The position numbers and the translations under genes were made by a program. A stretch of DNA of 64,000 nt from Phycisphaeraceae bacterium. Its GTDB lineage: Bacteria; Planctomycetota; Phycisphaerae; Phycisphaerales; UBA1924. The notes beneath the pieces are model-generated. The model worked only from the letters and a program-made list of their open reading frames with translations. It did no database searches and was not told the DNA's origin. Location of the stretch: assembly GCA_019636535.1 (NCBI GenBank), contig JAHBXK010000002.1, positions 62,001 through 126,000 on the forward strand, given 5' to 3'. Shown here in pieces: positions 52,047 through 61,600 of the stretch; position 1 is the first letter of the stretch; each line of letters begins with the position of its first letter.

Positions 52047-55000
52047 ATGACGACTCCCTCACCAACCGAGTTCATCCGGCATGAGCGGGAGCGCTGGACG
52101 CGTTCGTCGCGGGCTTTCAAGTGGACGGTTCGGGTGGTAGTGGGGGGGCCGCTGATTCTGGCGCTGGTGGTGTTGCTGCTGATGCGCTCGCCGGTGGTCG
52201 GGTGGGCGGTTCGGTCGCAGATTCGCGATCAGACGGGGGGAGAACTGCGGGCGGGGTCGATGGTGATCAGGGTGGACGGTCGGTTGATCGTTCGGAACGC
52301 GGTGCTTCGCGCGCCCGGGCTGGACGGACCGGAGGGGGAGTTGATGCGAGCGGAGCGGGCGGAGGTGGTTCTGGACTGGTCGGACGTTTTCGGGTCGGGG
52401 TTGCGCGTGCGAGAGGTGCTGCTGAACAAGCCGGTGTTCCGGCTGTCGCAGTCGGGTGACGATGCGACGGTGAACCTGGGCGAACTGTCGCCGGGTGGTG
52501 CGCCGTCGGCGGCGTCGGAGTTGCCTCAGATCCACGTGGTGGAGGGGACGGTGGAGTTTGCGGAGCACTCGTCTCGGCTCGGGACGTTCGACCTGCTGCA
52601 GACGATCCGCGTGGGCGGCTCGATGAAGCCACTGGAGGGCTCGGCGGGCGTGTACACGGTGGGGTTGCAGGAGATCGGGCGCACGCCGACGCTGACGGGA
52701 TCTGCGCGAGGGATGACGCTGACGGGTCAGATCGACCTGACGCGTGGCGTTCACGAGTTGACGCTTCGGAACCTGCCGCTGGAGGCGTTTACGCCGGAGG
52801 GGGTTCCGTCGGCGTATCGAGAGATCTGGCGGCGGCTGGCGATCCAGGGGCAGGTGAAGCAGATCGAGTTCAAGTATGAGGAAGCGACGGGGGTGCGGCT
52901 GGACCTGTCGCTGCGGGACGTGTCGCTGGATCTGCCGCTGGAGGGACGCTCACCCGAGGGCGTGGTCTCGGACAATCTGTCGGTGACGGACGTGACGGGG
53001 GTGATCAGTTTGTCGACGGCGGGTGTGGACGCGGACGTGATGGGTGTTCTGGAGGGACAGACGGAGGCGTCTCGGGTTCGGTTCGAGACTCGCGGGCTGA
53101 GCGTGAACAGCGCGCTGCGGTGCGAGGTGACGGCGCGGGACCTTCGTGTGGACCGGAATCCGGCGTTCTATGCGTTCGTGAGTCCGCAGGTTCGGCGGTA
53201 TTTCGAGATGTTCTCAGGGCCGACGGCGCGGTTTGATGCGCGGCTGGTGATCTTTCGCGGAGAGCCGGTGGACGGGGCGGCAGCGCCGGTGCGGGTGACG
53301 GACGGTCGGCTGGTGTTTCGCGAGGGAACGGCGGCGTATGACGACTTCCCGTACCCGTTTCACGACATGTCTGGGATCGCGGAGTTCGACGACAACAAAC
53401 TGATCATGCGGGACGTTCGTGGCGTTGGACCGACGGGTGCGACGATGACGAGTTCGGCGCGGATCGAGCCGCTGGACCGATCGGCTGAGGTGGAGGTGTT
53501 TGTCTCCGCGCGCGGCGTGCCGCTGGACGAGCACCTTTTGGAAGCGATGCCGGAGGGTGATCGGCGGGTGATCGAGCAGGTGTTTTCGGATGAGCAGTAC
53601 GCGAGGCTGCTGGGCGAAGGGCACGTGATGACGGGGGAGCGGCGGGAGGAGTTGCGGCAGCGGTTGGACGCGGTGCAGCATCGGCTGGAATCGATGATGC
53701 TCGAACTGCCGGCGATGGGGCCGGAGGTGGCGTCCTTGCTGGAGGAGTCGGCGTCGCTGGTGCGGAAGCTCGAGATGCCTGCGTTCGACCTTGGTGGGCC
53801 GGCGGACATCGAACTGCGGGTGCATTCGCCGCGGGGCGCGGCTTCGGGCTGGAGCGTGGACGTGGACGTGCGTCTGGCGGAGGCGGGGGTGCTTCCCGAG
53901 GCGTTTGCGTATCCGATCCGAGCGAGGAACGTGCACGTGCGTGTGACTGGGGAGCGCGTGGAAGTTGTGGAAGGTGAGTACGCGGGGTTGACGGGCGGGA
54001 CGGCGAGTCTGACGGCGGTGGTGGAGCGTCAGAAGGGGAAGGACGAGGACGGGAAGCCCCTTCGGGCAAAGCCGCGGATCAGGATCGAGGCGCGTGACAT
54101 ACCGGTGAACGAGTTGTTGGTTCGGGCGATTCCGGAGACCGAGGCGGAAGGCGGGGGGGCGTGGTACGCGGGTGATGAGGAGCGGATCGGACCGCCGCCG
54201 CCGCCGCTGTCTGCGCAGGAGATTCTGCGGTCGTTGAGTGTGGAAGGGTCGATCGATTGCGTGGCGCTGATCGGTGAGGGGCCGAGCAAAGCGCAGCCGA
54301 TCCGGCATGACGTGACGGTGAAACTGGACGGGATCGCGGTTGAACCGAAGTGGCGGCCGGAGGATCGGACGCTCCGGTTGGAGTCGCTGCGCGGCAGCCT
54401 GAACGTGGACCCGGACCGGCTGCTGATCGAGTCGCTGGAGGGGGAGTTGTGGGAGCGTTCGCTGTCGGATGAGATGGATCGCAAGCGTGCGGCGAGTCTG
54501 CGTCTGTCGATGCTTGCTTCTCTGGGCGGAAGCGACGTTGGGGTGGAGGGAGAGCGCCCGAAGAAGAAAGAGGATCGGGCGCGGGTGAGCGTTCGGGCGG
54601 AGTCGCTGCGGCTGGACAGCCCGCTGGAGGTGCTGGTTTCGGCGTTCTCGACGGAGGCGGGGTCGCTGGTGAACAACCTGCGGGCGGAGTTGCGCCCGAG
54701 GGGGTTGATCGACGTGGACCTTCGGCTCGAGCGTGCGCTGGGCGTCGAGTATGGAAAGGAGGACGAGGACGAGCGGACGCGGCTGTGGATCTCACGGGCG
54801 CAGGACGTGTCGGTGGAGTTCATGGGCGGTCGGCTTGGGTTTGATCTGCGCGAAGGGGGCGCGGAGATGGTGCAGGACCCGGACGGGGTGCTGGTGACGT
54901 TCGACGGGGTTGACGCGGACCTTCGGTTTGACGGGCAGCCGTGCGGCCGGGTGGTGGCTCAGGGGCGTCTTGGGTTGACGCCGGCGATGGGGCTCCGGGA

Positions 55001-56768
55001 GCCTGCGGACGCGAGCGGGGAGATCGCGGGCGTGCCGATCGAGTCGGCGCTGGTGGCGGGGCTGATTCGCGAAGCGCTCGGGGAGGAGCGGGCAGTGCTT
55101 TGGCGCGAGGCGGAGGTGACGGGGGAGGTTCGGATCGACGCGCGTGTGGGAATGGAAGACGGCGCACCGACGATCGAAGCGTCGCTTCGGCCGCTGGTGG
55201 TGGGGCTTGGTCGGGCGGGGGATGGGGATGCGCTTGAGGGGGGGGTGGTGACGGGGCGCGTGACGCTGAGGGCGTCGAGCGGGCGGGTGCGGAGCGCGGA
55301 AGGTGAGGGTGCAGAGGGGCGAGGCGGCTCAGCGGTGTGGACGCTGCGTGGTCTGTTGGACGACTTGCGGTTTACCGGGGGCGGGTTTGAGGCGCGGATG
55401 GGAGGGGAGTGGTCTTTCGATGGGGATGCGGGGTTTGCGCTGAGCGCGGAAGGTGAGGCGTCGGGGGCTTCGTTCACGCCGGGGCACGCGGCGCTGTTGC
55501 CGGGGGATGCGCGAGAGGCGGTCGAGTCGATCGAGTTGAGGATGGACGAGGCATGGCGGCTGTCGGGGGTTCGGCTGACGGTGGCAGCGCCGACGGGTGG
55601 GGCGCCGGTGGTGGGGTTTGAGTCGGTGCTGGGGTTCGCGGAAGCGTCGATTGATCCGGGCGTGAAGGTTGGGTCGGCGTCGGGGTCGATGCGGATCGAC
55701 GTTCGGACGGATCGGGCTGAAGCGCCGATCAGGCTGGAACTAGAGGGTGTGGACGCGCGGGTGCAGGGTGTGCAGGTTCGTCGCGTGTCGGCGTTGCTGG
55801 AGACGGGGAGTGCGGGCAGCGCGGCGTTGGAGGGCGCGGGGACTCGGGTGGAGATTCGATCGATGATCGCGTCGTGCCACGGCGGGCGGGTCTATGGATC
55901 GGGGTCGATCGAGACTCGGGGGGAGGTGCGAACGGACGGTGTGGAGGGTGAGGGTGAGCGATCGGCTGCGTTGTCCGGCGCTGCGTATCGGATGGATTTC
56001 ATGGCGGCGGGGGTGGCGTTTGCGCCGCTGCTGGAGGACCTTGCGGCATCGGCGGAGGATCGGGCTGCGCTGGTGGTGGAAGGGGAACTTGTGGAGGAAC
56101 TGCGAGCGGCGGAACGGCTTCCGGACGCATCGCGCGGGGTTCTGGACGCGTGGGTGTCTTTGGCCGGGCGTGCCGGGGAGCCGAGCACGCGTGTTGGTCG
56201 CGGGTCGCTCCGGGTGACATCGGGGCAGGTGCTGCGGTTGCCTGTTGTGTTTCAGCTCATGCAGGTGAGCAACCTCGTGCTTCCGAGCAACGACCGTCTG
56301 GACTATTTGCAGGCGGTGTGCCACGTTGAGGGAGAGCGGATCTCGTTTCCGATGATCGCGCTGATGTCGGAGTCGATCTCGGTGCTGGGGTTCGGGACGA
56401 TTCAGTTGCCGGACCTTCGCGTGGACATGACGTTCAACAGCCGGGCGAACACGCGGGTGCCGATTCTGTCGGACGTTCTGGAGGTGATGCGGAACGAACT
56501 GGTGACGACTCGGATCACTGGGACGGTTGCGGAGCCGGAGGTCTCGTCGAGCCCGCTGGTGGGGACGCGGCGGTTTTTCTCGGGGCTGTTTGATGGCGAG
56601 CGCGAGGCGGCGGGTGCGTTTACGTCGGAGGCGGTGGAGTCGATCCGCCGGGAGCGGGAGAGGATTCGGCGACTGACGGACACGCAGCGCGAGCGTGGCC
56701 GAGAGCGTGAGCGGCCGTCGACGCGAGATCGGCGCGATGGCGGTGCGGTGGGGCTTGTCGAGCCGTGA
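52047..56768 (+). CDS. Giant AsmA-like envelope protein
   Basis: The protein has 1573 residues. One N-terminal membrane helix (~28-48) is followed by a very long beta-rich, helix-poor region with short repeating strands, as in AsmA/YhdP/TamB-type proteins. The N-terminal part has the AsmA-like Leu-Ile-Val-Arg-Asn-Ala-Val-Leu segment. The last ~200 residues hold the C-terminal AsmA-like module (Leu-Gly-Phe-Gly-Thr-Ile, Asp-Met-Thr-Phe-Asn, Thr-Arg-Ile-Thr-Gly-Thr-Val) and a charged Arg/Glu tail. A short coiled coil lies at ~520-580. Members form periplasmic bridges that move phospholipids to the outer membrane; this role is inferred from family knowledge. It stands alone, divergent from radA. 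Confidence 0.85.
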   Translation: MTTPSPTEFIRHERERWTRSSRAFKWTVRVVVGGPLILALVVLLLMRSPVVGWAVRSQIRDQTGGELRAGSMVIRVDGRLIVRNAVLRAPGLDGPEGELMRAERAEVVLDWSDVFGSGLRVREVLLNKPVFRLSQSGDDATVNLGELSPGGAPSAASELPQIHVVEGTVEFAEHSSRLGTFDLLQTIRVGGSMKPLEGSAGVYTVGLQEIGRTPTLTGSARGMTLTGQIDLTRGVHELTLRNLPLEAFTPEGVPSAYREIWRRLAIQGQVKQIEFKYEEATGVRLDLSLRDVSLDLPLEGRSPEGVVSDNLSVTDVTGVISLSTAGVDADVMGVLEGQTEASRVRFETRGLSVNSALRCEVTARDLRVDRNPAFYAFVSPQVRRYFEMFSGPTARFDARLVIFRGEPVDGAAAPVRVTDGRLVFREGTAAYDDFPYPFHDMSGIAEFDDNKLIMRDVRGVGPTGATMTSSARIEPLDRSAEVEVFVSARGVPLDEHLLEAMPEGDRRVIEQVFSDEQYARLLGEGHVMTGERREELRQRLDAVQHRLESMMLELPAMGPEVASLLEESASLVRKLEMPAFDLGGPADIELRVHSPRGAASGWSVDVDVRLAEAGVLPEAFAYPIRARNVHVRVTGERVEVVEGEYAGLTGGTASLTAVVERQKGKDEDGKPLRAKPRIRIEARDIPVNELLVRAIPETEAEGGGAWYAGDEERIGPPPPPLSAQEILRSLSVEGSIDCVALIGEGPSKAQPIRHDVTVKLDGIAVEPKWRPEDRTLRLESLRGSLNVDPDRLLIESLEGELWERSLSDEMDRKRAASLRLSMLASLGGSDVGVEGERPKKKEDRARVSVRAESLRLDSPLEVLVSAFSTEAGSLVNNLRAELRPRGLIDVDLRLERALGVEYGKEDEDERTRLWISRAQDVSVEFMGGRLGFDLREGGAEMVQDPDGVLVTFDGVDADLRFDGQPCGRVVAQGRLGLTPAMGLREPADASGEIAGVPIESALVAGLIREALGEERAVLWREAEVTGEVRIDARVGMEDGAPTIEASLRPLVVGLGRAGDGDALEGGVVTGRVTLRASSGRVRSAEGEGAEGRGGSAVWTLRGLLDDLRFTGGGFEARMGGEWSFDGDAGFALSAEGEASGASFTPGHAALLPGDAREAVESIELRMDEAWRLSGVRLTVAAPTGGAPVVGFESVLGFAEASIDPGVKVGSASGSMRIDVRTDRAEAPIRLELEGVDARVQGVQVRRVSALLETGSAGSAALEGAGTRVEIRSMIASCHGGRVYGSGSIETRGEVRTDGVEGEGERSAALSGAAYRMDFMAAGVAFAPLLEDLAASAEDRAALVVEGELVEELRAAERLPDASRGVLDAWVSLAGRAGEPSTRVGRGSLRVTSGQVLRLPVVFQLMQVSNLVLPSNDRLDYLQAVCHVEGERISFPMIALMSESISVLGFGTIQLPDLRVDMTFNSRANTRVPILSDVLEVMRNELVTTRITGTVAEPEVSSSPLVGTRRFFSGLFDGEREAAGAFTSEAVESIRRERERIRRLTDTQRERGRERERPSTRDRRDGGAVGLVEP

Positions 56769-56888
56769 GAAGCCGGGGTTTGGTGAAGTTGGCGGCGTGG
56801 TGTGGGCGGTGGTGCGCCTGGAGCGTGCGGGGGTTGTAAGATTGGCCCTTTGTTTGGGATCGCGGATACAAAGGGCAATCGAGCGAAC

Positions 56889-58019
56889 ATGAGCAGCCAA
56901 GCCAATCGTCAGGAACTGGATCCGCCGGCAGCGCCGGTGCCTCCGCCGGTGGGGATTCCGGCCGAGGAGCCGTCGACGCGTCGCGCGGATGATCCGGAGA
57001 TCGCGTCGGCGATCGACGGGTTGATCGCGAGCGTGGGCGGAGAGCCGGGATCGTTCGAGTCGAAACTGGTTCGCGACGTGCTGGTGACAGGGTTGAAGTT
57101 GATCCCGGACGGGCGGAACACGGGTGAGTTGAAGTTGATCTCGGCGGCGATACGGGAGTTGCGGTATGCGTATCGGGTGTTCGGGGCGTATCCGGAGCCG
57201 CACAAGGTCTCGATCTTTGGATCGGCGCGGACGCCTGCGGATCATCCGGACTATGCGGCGGCGAGCGAGTTCGGGCGGTTGATGGGCGAGGCGAGTTGGA
57301 TGGTGATCACGGGCGCGGGCGGCGGGATCATGGAGGCGGGGCACGTTGGTCCGGGGCGGGAGCGGAGCTTTGGCGTGGCGATCCGGCTGCCGTTTGAGCA
57401 GACGACCAACCCGGTGATCGCGGGGGATGAGAAGCTTATTCACTTCCGGTATTTCTTTACGCGGAAGTTGATGTTTTTGTCGCAGTCGGAGGCGGTGGCG
57501 CTGTTTCCGGGCGGGTTCGGGACGATGGACGAAGCGTTCGAGGCGCTGACGCTGATCCAGACGGGCAAGAGTTCGATGATTCCGATCGTGCTGTGCGAGG
57601 GGAAGGGGCAGAACTACTGGGAGCAGTTTCACGAGGCGATGCGGGTGCTTCTGCTGGAGCGGGGTTGGATCAGCCCTGAGGATCTGAACCTGTACACGCT
57701 GTGCAAGACTCCGGCGGCGGCGCGGGACGTGATCCTGAAGTTTTATCGCAACTATCACTCGTCGCGGTACGTGCGCGATGACCTGGTGATCAGGCTGCGG
57801 AAGCCGATTCATCAGAAGGACGTGGATCGGCTGGCGGCGGAGTTCTCGGTGCTGATCAGGCCGGCGGAGGACGGCTCGCGGAAGATGGTGCTGCGCGGCC
57901 CGTACGAGGTTGAGGAGGATCACCTTGACCTGCCGAGGCTGTGCTTCACGCACACGCGGCATAAGTTCGGGATGGTGCGGCGGCTGATCGATCGGATCAA
58001 CGAGTGCGAAGTTGCGTGA
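56889..58019 (+). CDS. LOG-family (TIGR00730-type) Rossmann protein
   Basis: The protein has 376 residues. The central LOG/MoCo-carrier fold has Ile-Phe-Gly-Ser-Ala-Arg, Thr-Gly-Ala-Gly-Gly-Gly-Ile-Met-Glu-Ala and the signature Pro-Gly-Gly-Phe-Gly-Thr-Met-Asp-Glu. The longer N- and C-terminal parts (~90 and ~100 residues) place it in the large bacterial subgroup rather than the ~190-residue cytokinin-activating LOGs. Known relatives cleave nucleoside monophosphates at the glycosidic bond; the activity of this subgroup is not firmly established. It begins ~120 bases after the AsmA-like gene. Confidence 0.87.
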   Translation: MSSQANRQELDPPAAPVPPPVGIPAEEPSTRRADDPEIASAIDGLIASVGGEPGSFESKLVRDVLVTGLKLIPDGRNTGELKLISAAIRELRYAYRVFGAYPEPHKVSIFGSARTPADHPDYAAASEFGRLMGEASWMVITGAGGGIMEAGHVGPGRERSFGVAIRLPFEQTTNPVIAGDEKLIHFRYFFTRKLMFLSQSEAVALFPGGFGTMDEAFEALTLIQTGKSSMIPIVLCEGKGQNYWEQFHEAMRVLLLERGWISPEDLNLYTLCKTPAAARDVILKFYRNYHSSRYVRDDLVIRLRKPIHQKDVDRLAAEFSVLIRPAEDGSRKMVLRGPYEVEEDHLDLPRLCFTHTRHKFGMVRRLIDRINECEVA

Positions 58020-58025
58020 GGCGGA

Positions 58026-58793
58026 TCAGCGGCGTGGGTGCGGGTGCTCAGCGCGCGGCTTGGGGGCGGGGGTGGTGACGGCGGTGCGGTCGAGTCGGTT
58101 GCCGATGACGGCGCGGTCGATGCCTTCCTGGATGCGGAAGATGGGCGGGGTGGCGGCTTCGGCGAAGCGGTGGATTGCCGCGTCGCTGTTGAAGCGCTCG
58201 ACCGTGACGGTTGGGGCGTGGAGGCGGGCGTGGGAAGTTCGGAAGGCGGGCGCGTAGAAGCGCGTGCCGAAGGGCGTGAACAGGACGGTTGATCCGCGGA
58301 TCTGGTCTTCGGCGAGCGTTGCCTCGGTTCGTGCGAACTGGGCGTCGGCCTCGCGCTGGAACGCATCGGCCTCGGCGATTCGTCGCTCGACGGCCTCGCG
58401 GGAGGCGCGGTGCTGGAGGGTTTCGCCTGGGCCGAGGGTGTTGGAAGGGACGGTGATGATGCCGGCGGCGTCGGTGGCTTGTGCGGGCTGGATCTCGCCG
58501 AAGCGTGGGCGGCTGATGCGGATGTCGCCGAAGGCGACGCGTGCGTCGCGCGCGGGTTGGGGTGCGGCGGTGGTGGGTGTGGCCGTGGTGGTTGCGGGAG
58601 GGGGTGCCTCCGTGTTGGGGATCCGTGTTGCGGCGGTGGGAGCGTCGGCGGGTGAGGCGGTAGGTTGGGCGTGCTCAGCGCGCGGGGCGACCTGCGTAGT
58701 GGTCGGCTTCGGGGGTTCGGGGTTGGCGCCATTGGCTGCGACAATGGACCACGTGATCACCGAGCAGGCGATCGCTGCGGGGCGGGTCTTCAT
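58026..58793 (-). CDS. Exported protein of unknown function
   Basis: The protein has 255 residues from the ATG at 58793, with GGAG six bases upstream. A signal peptide covers ~1-22. A Pro/Thr/Ala-rich low-complexity segment runs to ~85. A middle region with Arg-Ile-Ser-Arg-Pro-Arg-Phe-Gly-Glu-Ile leads to a helical segment rich in Glu, Ala and Arg (~125-165), then a mixed C-terminal part with Thr-Pro-Phe-Gly-Thr-Arg-Phe-Tyr. No family is recognised. It is divergent from a lipoprotein gene of similar unknown status, 72 bases away, and convergent with the LOG-family gene. Confidence 0.7.
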   Translation of the reverse strand: MKTRPAAIACSVITWSIVAANGANPEPPKPTTTQVAPRAEHAQPTASPADAPTAATRIPNTEAPPPATTTATPTTAAPQPARDARVAFGDIRISRPRFGEIQPAQATDAAGIITVPSNTLGPGETLQHRASREAVERRIAEADAFQREADAQFARTEATLAEDQIRGSTVLFTPFGTRFYAPAFRTSHARLHAPTVTVERFNSDAAIHRFAEAATPPIFRIQEGIDRAVIGNRLDRTAVTTPAPKPRAEHPHPRR

Positions 58794-58865
58794 TTTGATC
58801 TCCGATCGAGATTCTGTACGCTCGGAGGGGAACCTCGGATCGAGGGGTTGGTACGATCGGGTGTG

Positions 58866-60065
58866 ATGAACCTGCCGAGGCGCCTGCTGTTGTTGCTGGG
58901 TTTGGTGGGCTGCCTGTCGGCGGTGGGCACGGGGTGCGGCGGGGGGAGTGCGAGCCGAAGCGGGTCGGAATCGGGCGTGCAGCGAGCGTCGGAGGCTGGA
59001 CGCGATGGGGGTCGCGATTCGGTGCGGGGCGGGGGGACGGTTCGCACGGAGACGGCGGGACTGCTGGGGCGGGATATCGGACTCGAGTTGCAGGTGTGGT
59101 CGACGGAGGCGTCGGAGGGGTTGCTGGCCGAGGCGCTGTCGGAGTATCTGGGTGAGCCGCAGCCGTTTGCGCCGCACACGGTTTCGCTGTGGCGAGCGAA
59201 CGGGCTGCGCTGCGTGTCGGTGCCGATGTCGGAGTTGGCGAACGTGCAGCGTCGTTTGGAGGGGAGCGCTGCGGTGCGCGGGTCGGACCGGCAGTGGCTC
59301 GGTCAGTTGGGCGGTTGGACCGCGGTGTATCGCGGGCCAGCGTCGGCGGATGCTCGCGTGCTGGCGATGGACAGCGGGCGCGTGTCGCTGCCGTCGGGTC
59401 GGTTTCGGCTGCTGGTGCGGGCGTGGGTGAATCCGGCGTGGCCGGAGTCGAACGGCACGGGGTCGTGGGCGGGCGGCTCGGCGGGTCCGCGTGCAGCGCT
59501 GCGCGTGGAACTTGTGCCGCAGTATCAGGAGACAGTGCGGCGCGGGTCTGAGGCGGGGCTGGACCTGCGCGGCCCGACGATGGACGACTTGGAAGAGGGG
59601 CAGGTGTTCGAGCGGCTCGCGCTGGCGGGAGTGATGAACGGCGGTCGGGCGGTGCTGATCGTGCCCGATCGCCCGGAGTCGGACTGGATGACCATGGCGG
59701 CGGCGGAGCCGGAGGTGCGCGACGTTGGGCCGCGCGCGGGGGGTGATGCACCGGGTGGGGGAGTGGGTCGGGTGACCAGGGGTGGTGAGCGTGCGAACGG
59801 TGGGGCGCGCGGGGGCGAGCCTGAGCGAGCGCCGTTGTCGCCGATCGGGCCTCGGCCCGCTGGCCCATTGTCGGGTGTGCCCGCGTATCCGACGCTGGGC
59901 TCGGCGATGCTGACGCCCGCGTGGGGAGCGGCGGGGGGACCGATCGCTGCGCCGGTGCTGGGCGAGCGAGGGGCGAGTGTGCAGCCGACGGCGGGGTCGC
60001 GACGTCGGACGGTGCTGGTGCTGATCCCGCGGGTGCCGGAGCGTTACACGCTGCTGGGGGAGTGA
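58866..60065 (+). CDS. Lipoprotein of unknown function
   Basis: The protein has 399 residues. The lipoprotein signal has a Leu-run core and lipobox Val-Gly-Thr-Gly-Cys24. A Gly/Ser/Arg-rich linker follows. A domain from ~65 to ~280 is beta-rich, with Leu-Glu-Leu-Gln-Val-Trp and a Pro-x-x-Tyr-Gln-Glu segment. A second low-complexity Gly/Pro-rich stretch leads to a short hydrophobic C-terminal strand (Val-Leu-Val-Leu-Ile-Pro). No enzyme motif is seen. It shares a 72-base divergent promoter region with the exported protein gene to its left. A structural envelope role is only a guess. Confidence 0.7.
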   Translation: MNLPRRLLLLLGLVGCLSAVGTGCGGGSASRSGSESGVQRASEAGRDGGRDSVRGGGTVRTETAGLLGRDIGLELQVWSTEASEGLLAEALSEYLGEPQPFAPHTVSLWRANGLRCVSVPMSELANVQRRLEGSAAVRGSDRQWLGQLGGWTAVYRGPASADARVLAMDSGRVSLPSGRFRLLVRAWVNPAWPESNGTGSWAGGSAGPRAALRVELVPQYQETVRRGSEAGLDLRGPTMDDLEEGQVFERLALAGVMNGGRAVLIVPDRPESDWMTMAAAEPEVRDVGPRAGGDAPGGGVGRVTRGGERANGGARGGEPERAPLSPIGPRPAGPLSGVPAYPTLGSAMLTPAWGAAGGPIAAPVLGERGASVQPTAGSRRRTVLVLIPRVPERYTLLGE

Positions 60066-60245
60066 TCCGGCGGGGCGTGTCGGGTCGGGGTTGAGGCGGT
60101 GTGAACGGCACGGCCGTCGCAGACCGCGCGGTCGGCTCGGACGGAGCCGGGGGTCGGGCGTGCGACCGTCACAAGTTGCCGATGAAAGGGCGGACGTTAC
60201 CCCGCGGTGAGGGAGGCGGGGGACGCGGAGGCCGCGCGTCGGACC

Positions 60246-61580
60246 ATGCTGAGAATCTCCACCCATCGCGCGATGCCGGGCATGATGCTTGCGCTGCCCG
60301 TGTTGCACCCGCACAAGCCGGGGCACGTGCTGTTGAAACCGAACGCGACGCTGGATGACTACGGGATCAAGGCACTGGAGGAACTCGGGATCCACGAGTT
60401 GTGGATCCAGTATCCGCAGACGGAGTTCCTGTTGCGGTACTCGAACCCGAACCTGATCCGCGCGCACGGCCGGCTGGCGAGCCGGTTGGGGGACTGCTTC
60501 GATCGACTGAGCGGGGACATCTTCGCGCAGTTCGAGTTCGGGGAGTACTTCGGTGCGGTGCGCGGGTTGATGGAAGCGATCCTGGAGAATTCGGAAGCGG
60601 CGATCTTCCTCGGGAGCCTACTTGATGCGCCGTCGCACCTGCTGACGCATTCGTCGCACGTGTGCTACCTGTCGCTGCTGATGGGCTTGAAACTGGATTC
60701 GTACCTGATCACCGAGCGTCCGCGGATCGATCCGCGCCGTGCCCAGAACGTGGAGAATCTGGGGATCGGCGCGCTGTTCCACGACGTGGGCGTGCTGCGG
60801 CTCGCGCCGGAGGTGATGGAGCGGTGGTTTGCGCAGCGCGACGAGAACGATCCGGAGTTCCGCCGGCACGTGAGTTACGGGTTCGACCTGGTTCGCGGGC
60901 GGCTGCCCGCGACGGCGTCGGCGGCGGTGCTGCACCATCATCAGCGGCTGGACGGGTCGGGCTTCCCCTCGCGTCGTCGGCTGCAGGGCCCAGCGCGGGC
61001 GCTGGCTGGGCGGGAGATTCACATCTTTGCGCGGATCGTGGCGATCGCAGAGTACTTCGAGCGGCTGCGGCATCCGCCGAAGCCGACGGGGTTGCTCGGG
61101 CGTCGCGAGCATCGGCCCGTGCCGACGGTTCGGGCGCTCGCGGGCGTCTTGCGCGAGGTGCGGGCGCGTCGGCTGGACGCGGTGGTGTTCAAGGCGCTGT
61201 GCGCGTGCGTGCCGGCGTACGCACCCGGGACGTTCGTGACGCTCTCGGACGGCCGATCGTGCGTGGTGACGGGCTGGGTGCCGAATCAGCCGTGCCGGCC
61301 GACGGTGAATCCGGTGCTGGGTTTCGACGTCGACGGGGAGGAGTTGCGGCTGGGCGACCCGATCGATCTGTCGCGTCGTCGCGACCTGATGATCGTGGAG
61401 GCGGACGGTCAGCGGGTGGAGCGGGATCACTTCGAGCCGCAGACGCCCGGCGAGTTCGACCTGCGGCTGCAGGCGTTTCCGGGGGGGCTGATGGCGATGT
61501 CGATCGAGGCCGAAGCCCGCGCGATGCTCGAGGCGGAGGAGGGCGTGAGGCACGATCCGCCGGCGGCCGAAGCGGCGTGA
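60246..61580 (+). CDS. HD-GYP-like phosphodiesterase domain protein (variant motif)
   Basis: The protein has 444 residues. After a ~120-residue N-terminal region, an HD domain appears: His138 in Thr-His-Ser-Ser-His, His179-Asp180 in Leu-Phe-His-Asp-Val-Gly, His208, and His230-232 followed by Asp-Gly-Ser-Gly-Phe-Pro (236-241). In canonical HD-GYP proteins that last motif is Gly-Tyr-Pro; here Tyr is Phe. All metal ligands appear present, so c-di-GMP hydrolysis is plausible but unproven. The C-terminal ~120 residues form a beta-rich domain with Val-Thr-Leu-Ser-Asp-Gly. The start is the ATG at 60246; upstream in-frame codons look non-coding. Confidence 0.82.
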   Translation: MLRISTHRAMPGMMLALPVLHPHKPGHVLLKPNATLDDYGIKALEELGIHELWIQYPQTEFLLRYSNPNLIRAHGRLASRLGDCFDRLSGDIFAQFEFGEYFGAVRGLMEAILENSEAAIFLGSLLDAPSHLLTHSSHVCYLSLLMGLKLDSYLITERPRIDPRRAQNVENLGIGALFHDVGVLRLAPEVMERWFAQRDENDPEFRRHVSYGFDLVRGRLPATASAAVLHHHQRLDGSGFPSRRRLQGPARALAGREIHIFARIVAIAEYFERLRHPPKPTGLLGRREHRPVPTVRALAGVLREVRARRLDAVVFKALCACVPAYAPGTFVTLSDGRSCVVTGWVPNQPCRPTVNPVLGFDVDGEELRLGDPIDLSRRRDLMIVEADGQRVERDHFEPQTPGEFDLRLQAFPGGLMAMSIEAEARAMLEAEEGVRHDPPAAEAA

Positions 61581-61600
61581 GCGAGGCGGGCTCGATGGGG

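Noticed and set aside
55740-57962. 740-codon open frame on the minus strand opposite the AsmA-like and LOG genes
   Set aside because: Spans two real genes, is extremely Arg/His/Pro-rich and has no start signal; a by-product of high GC.
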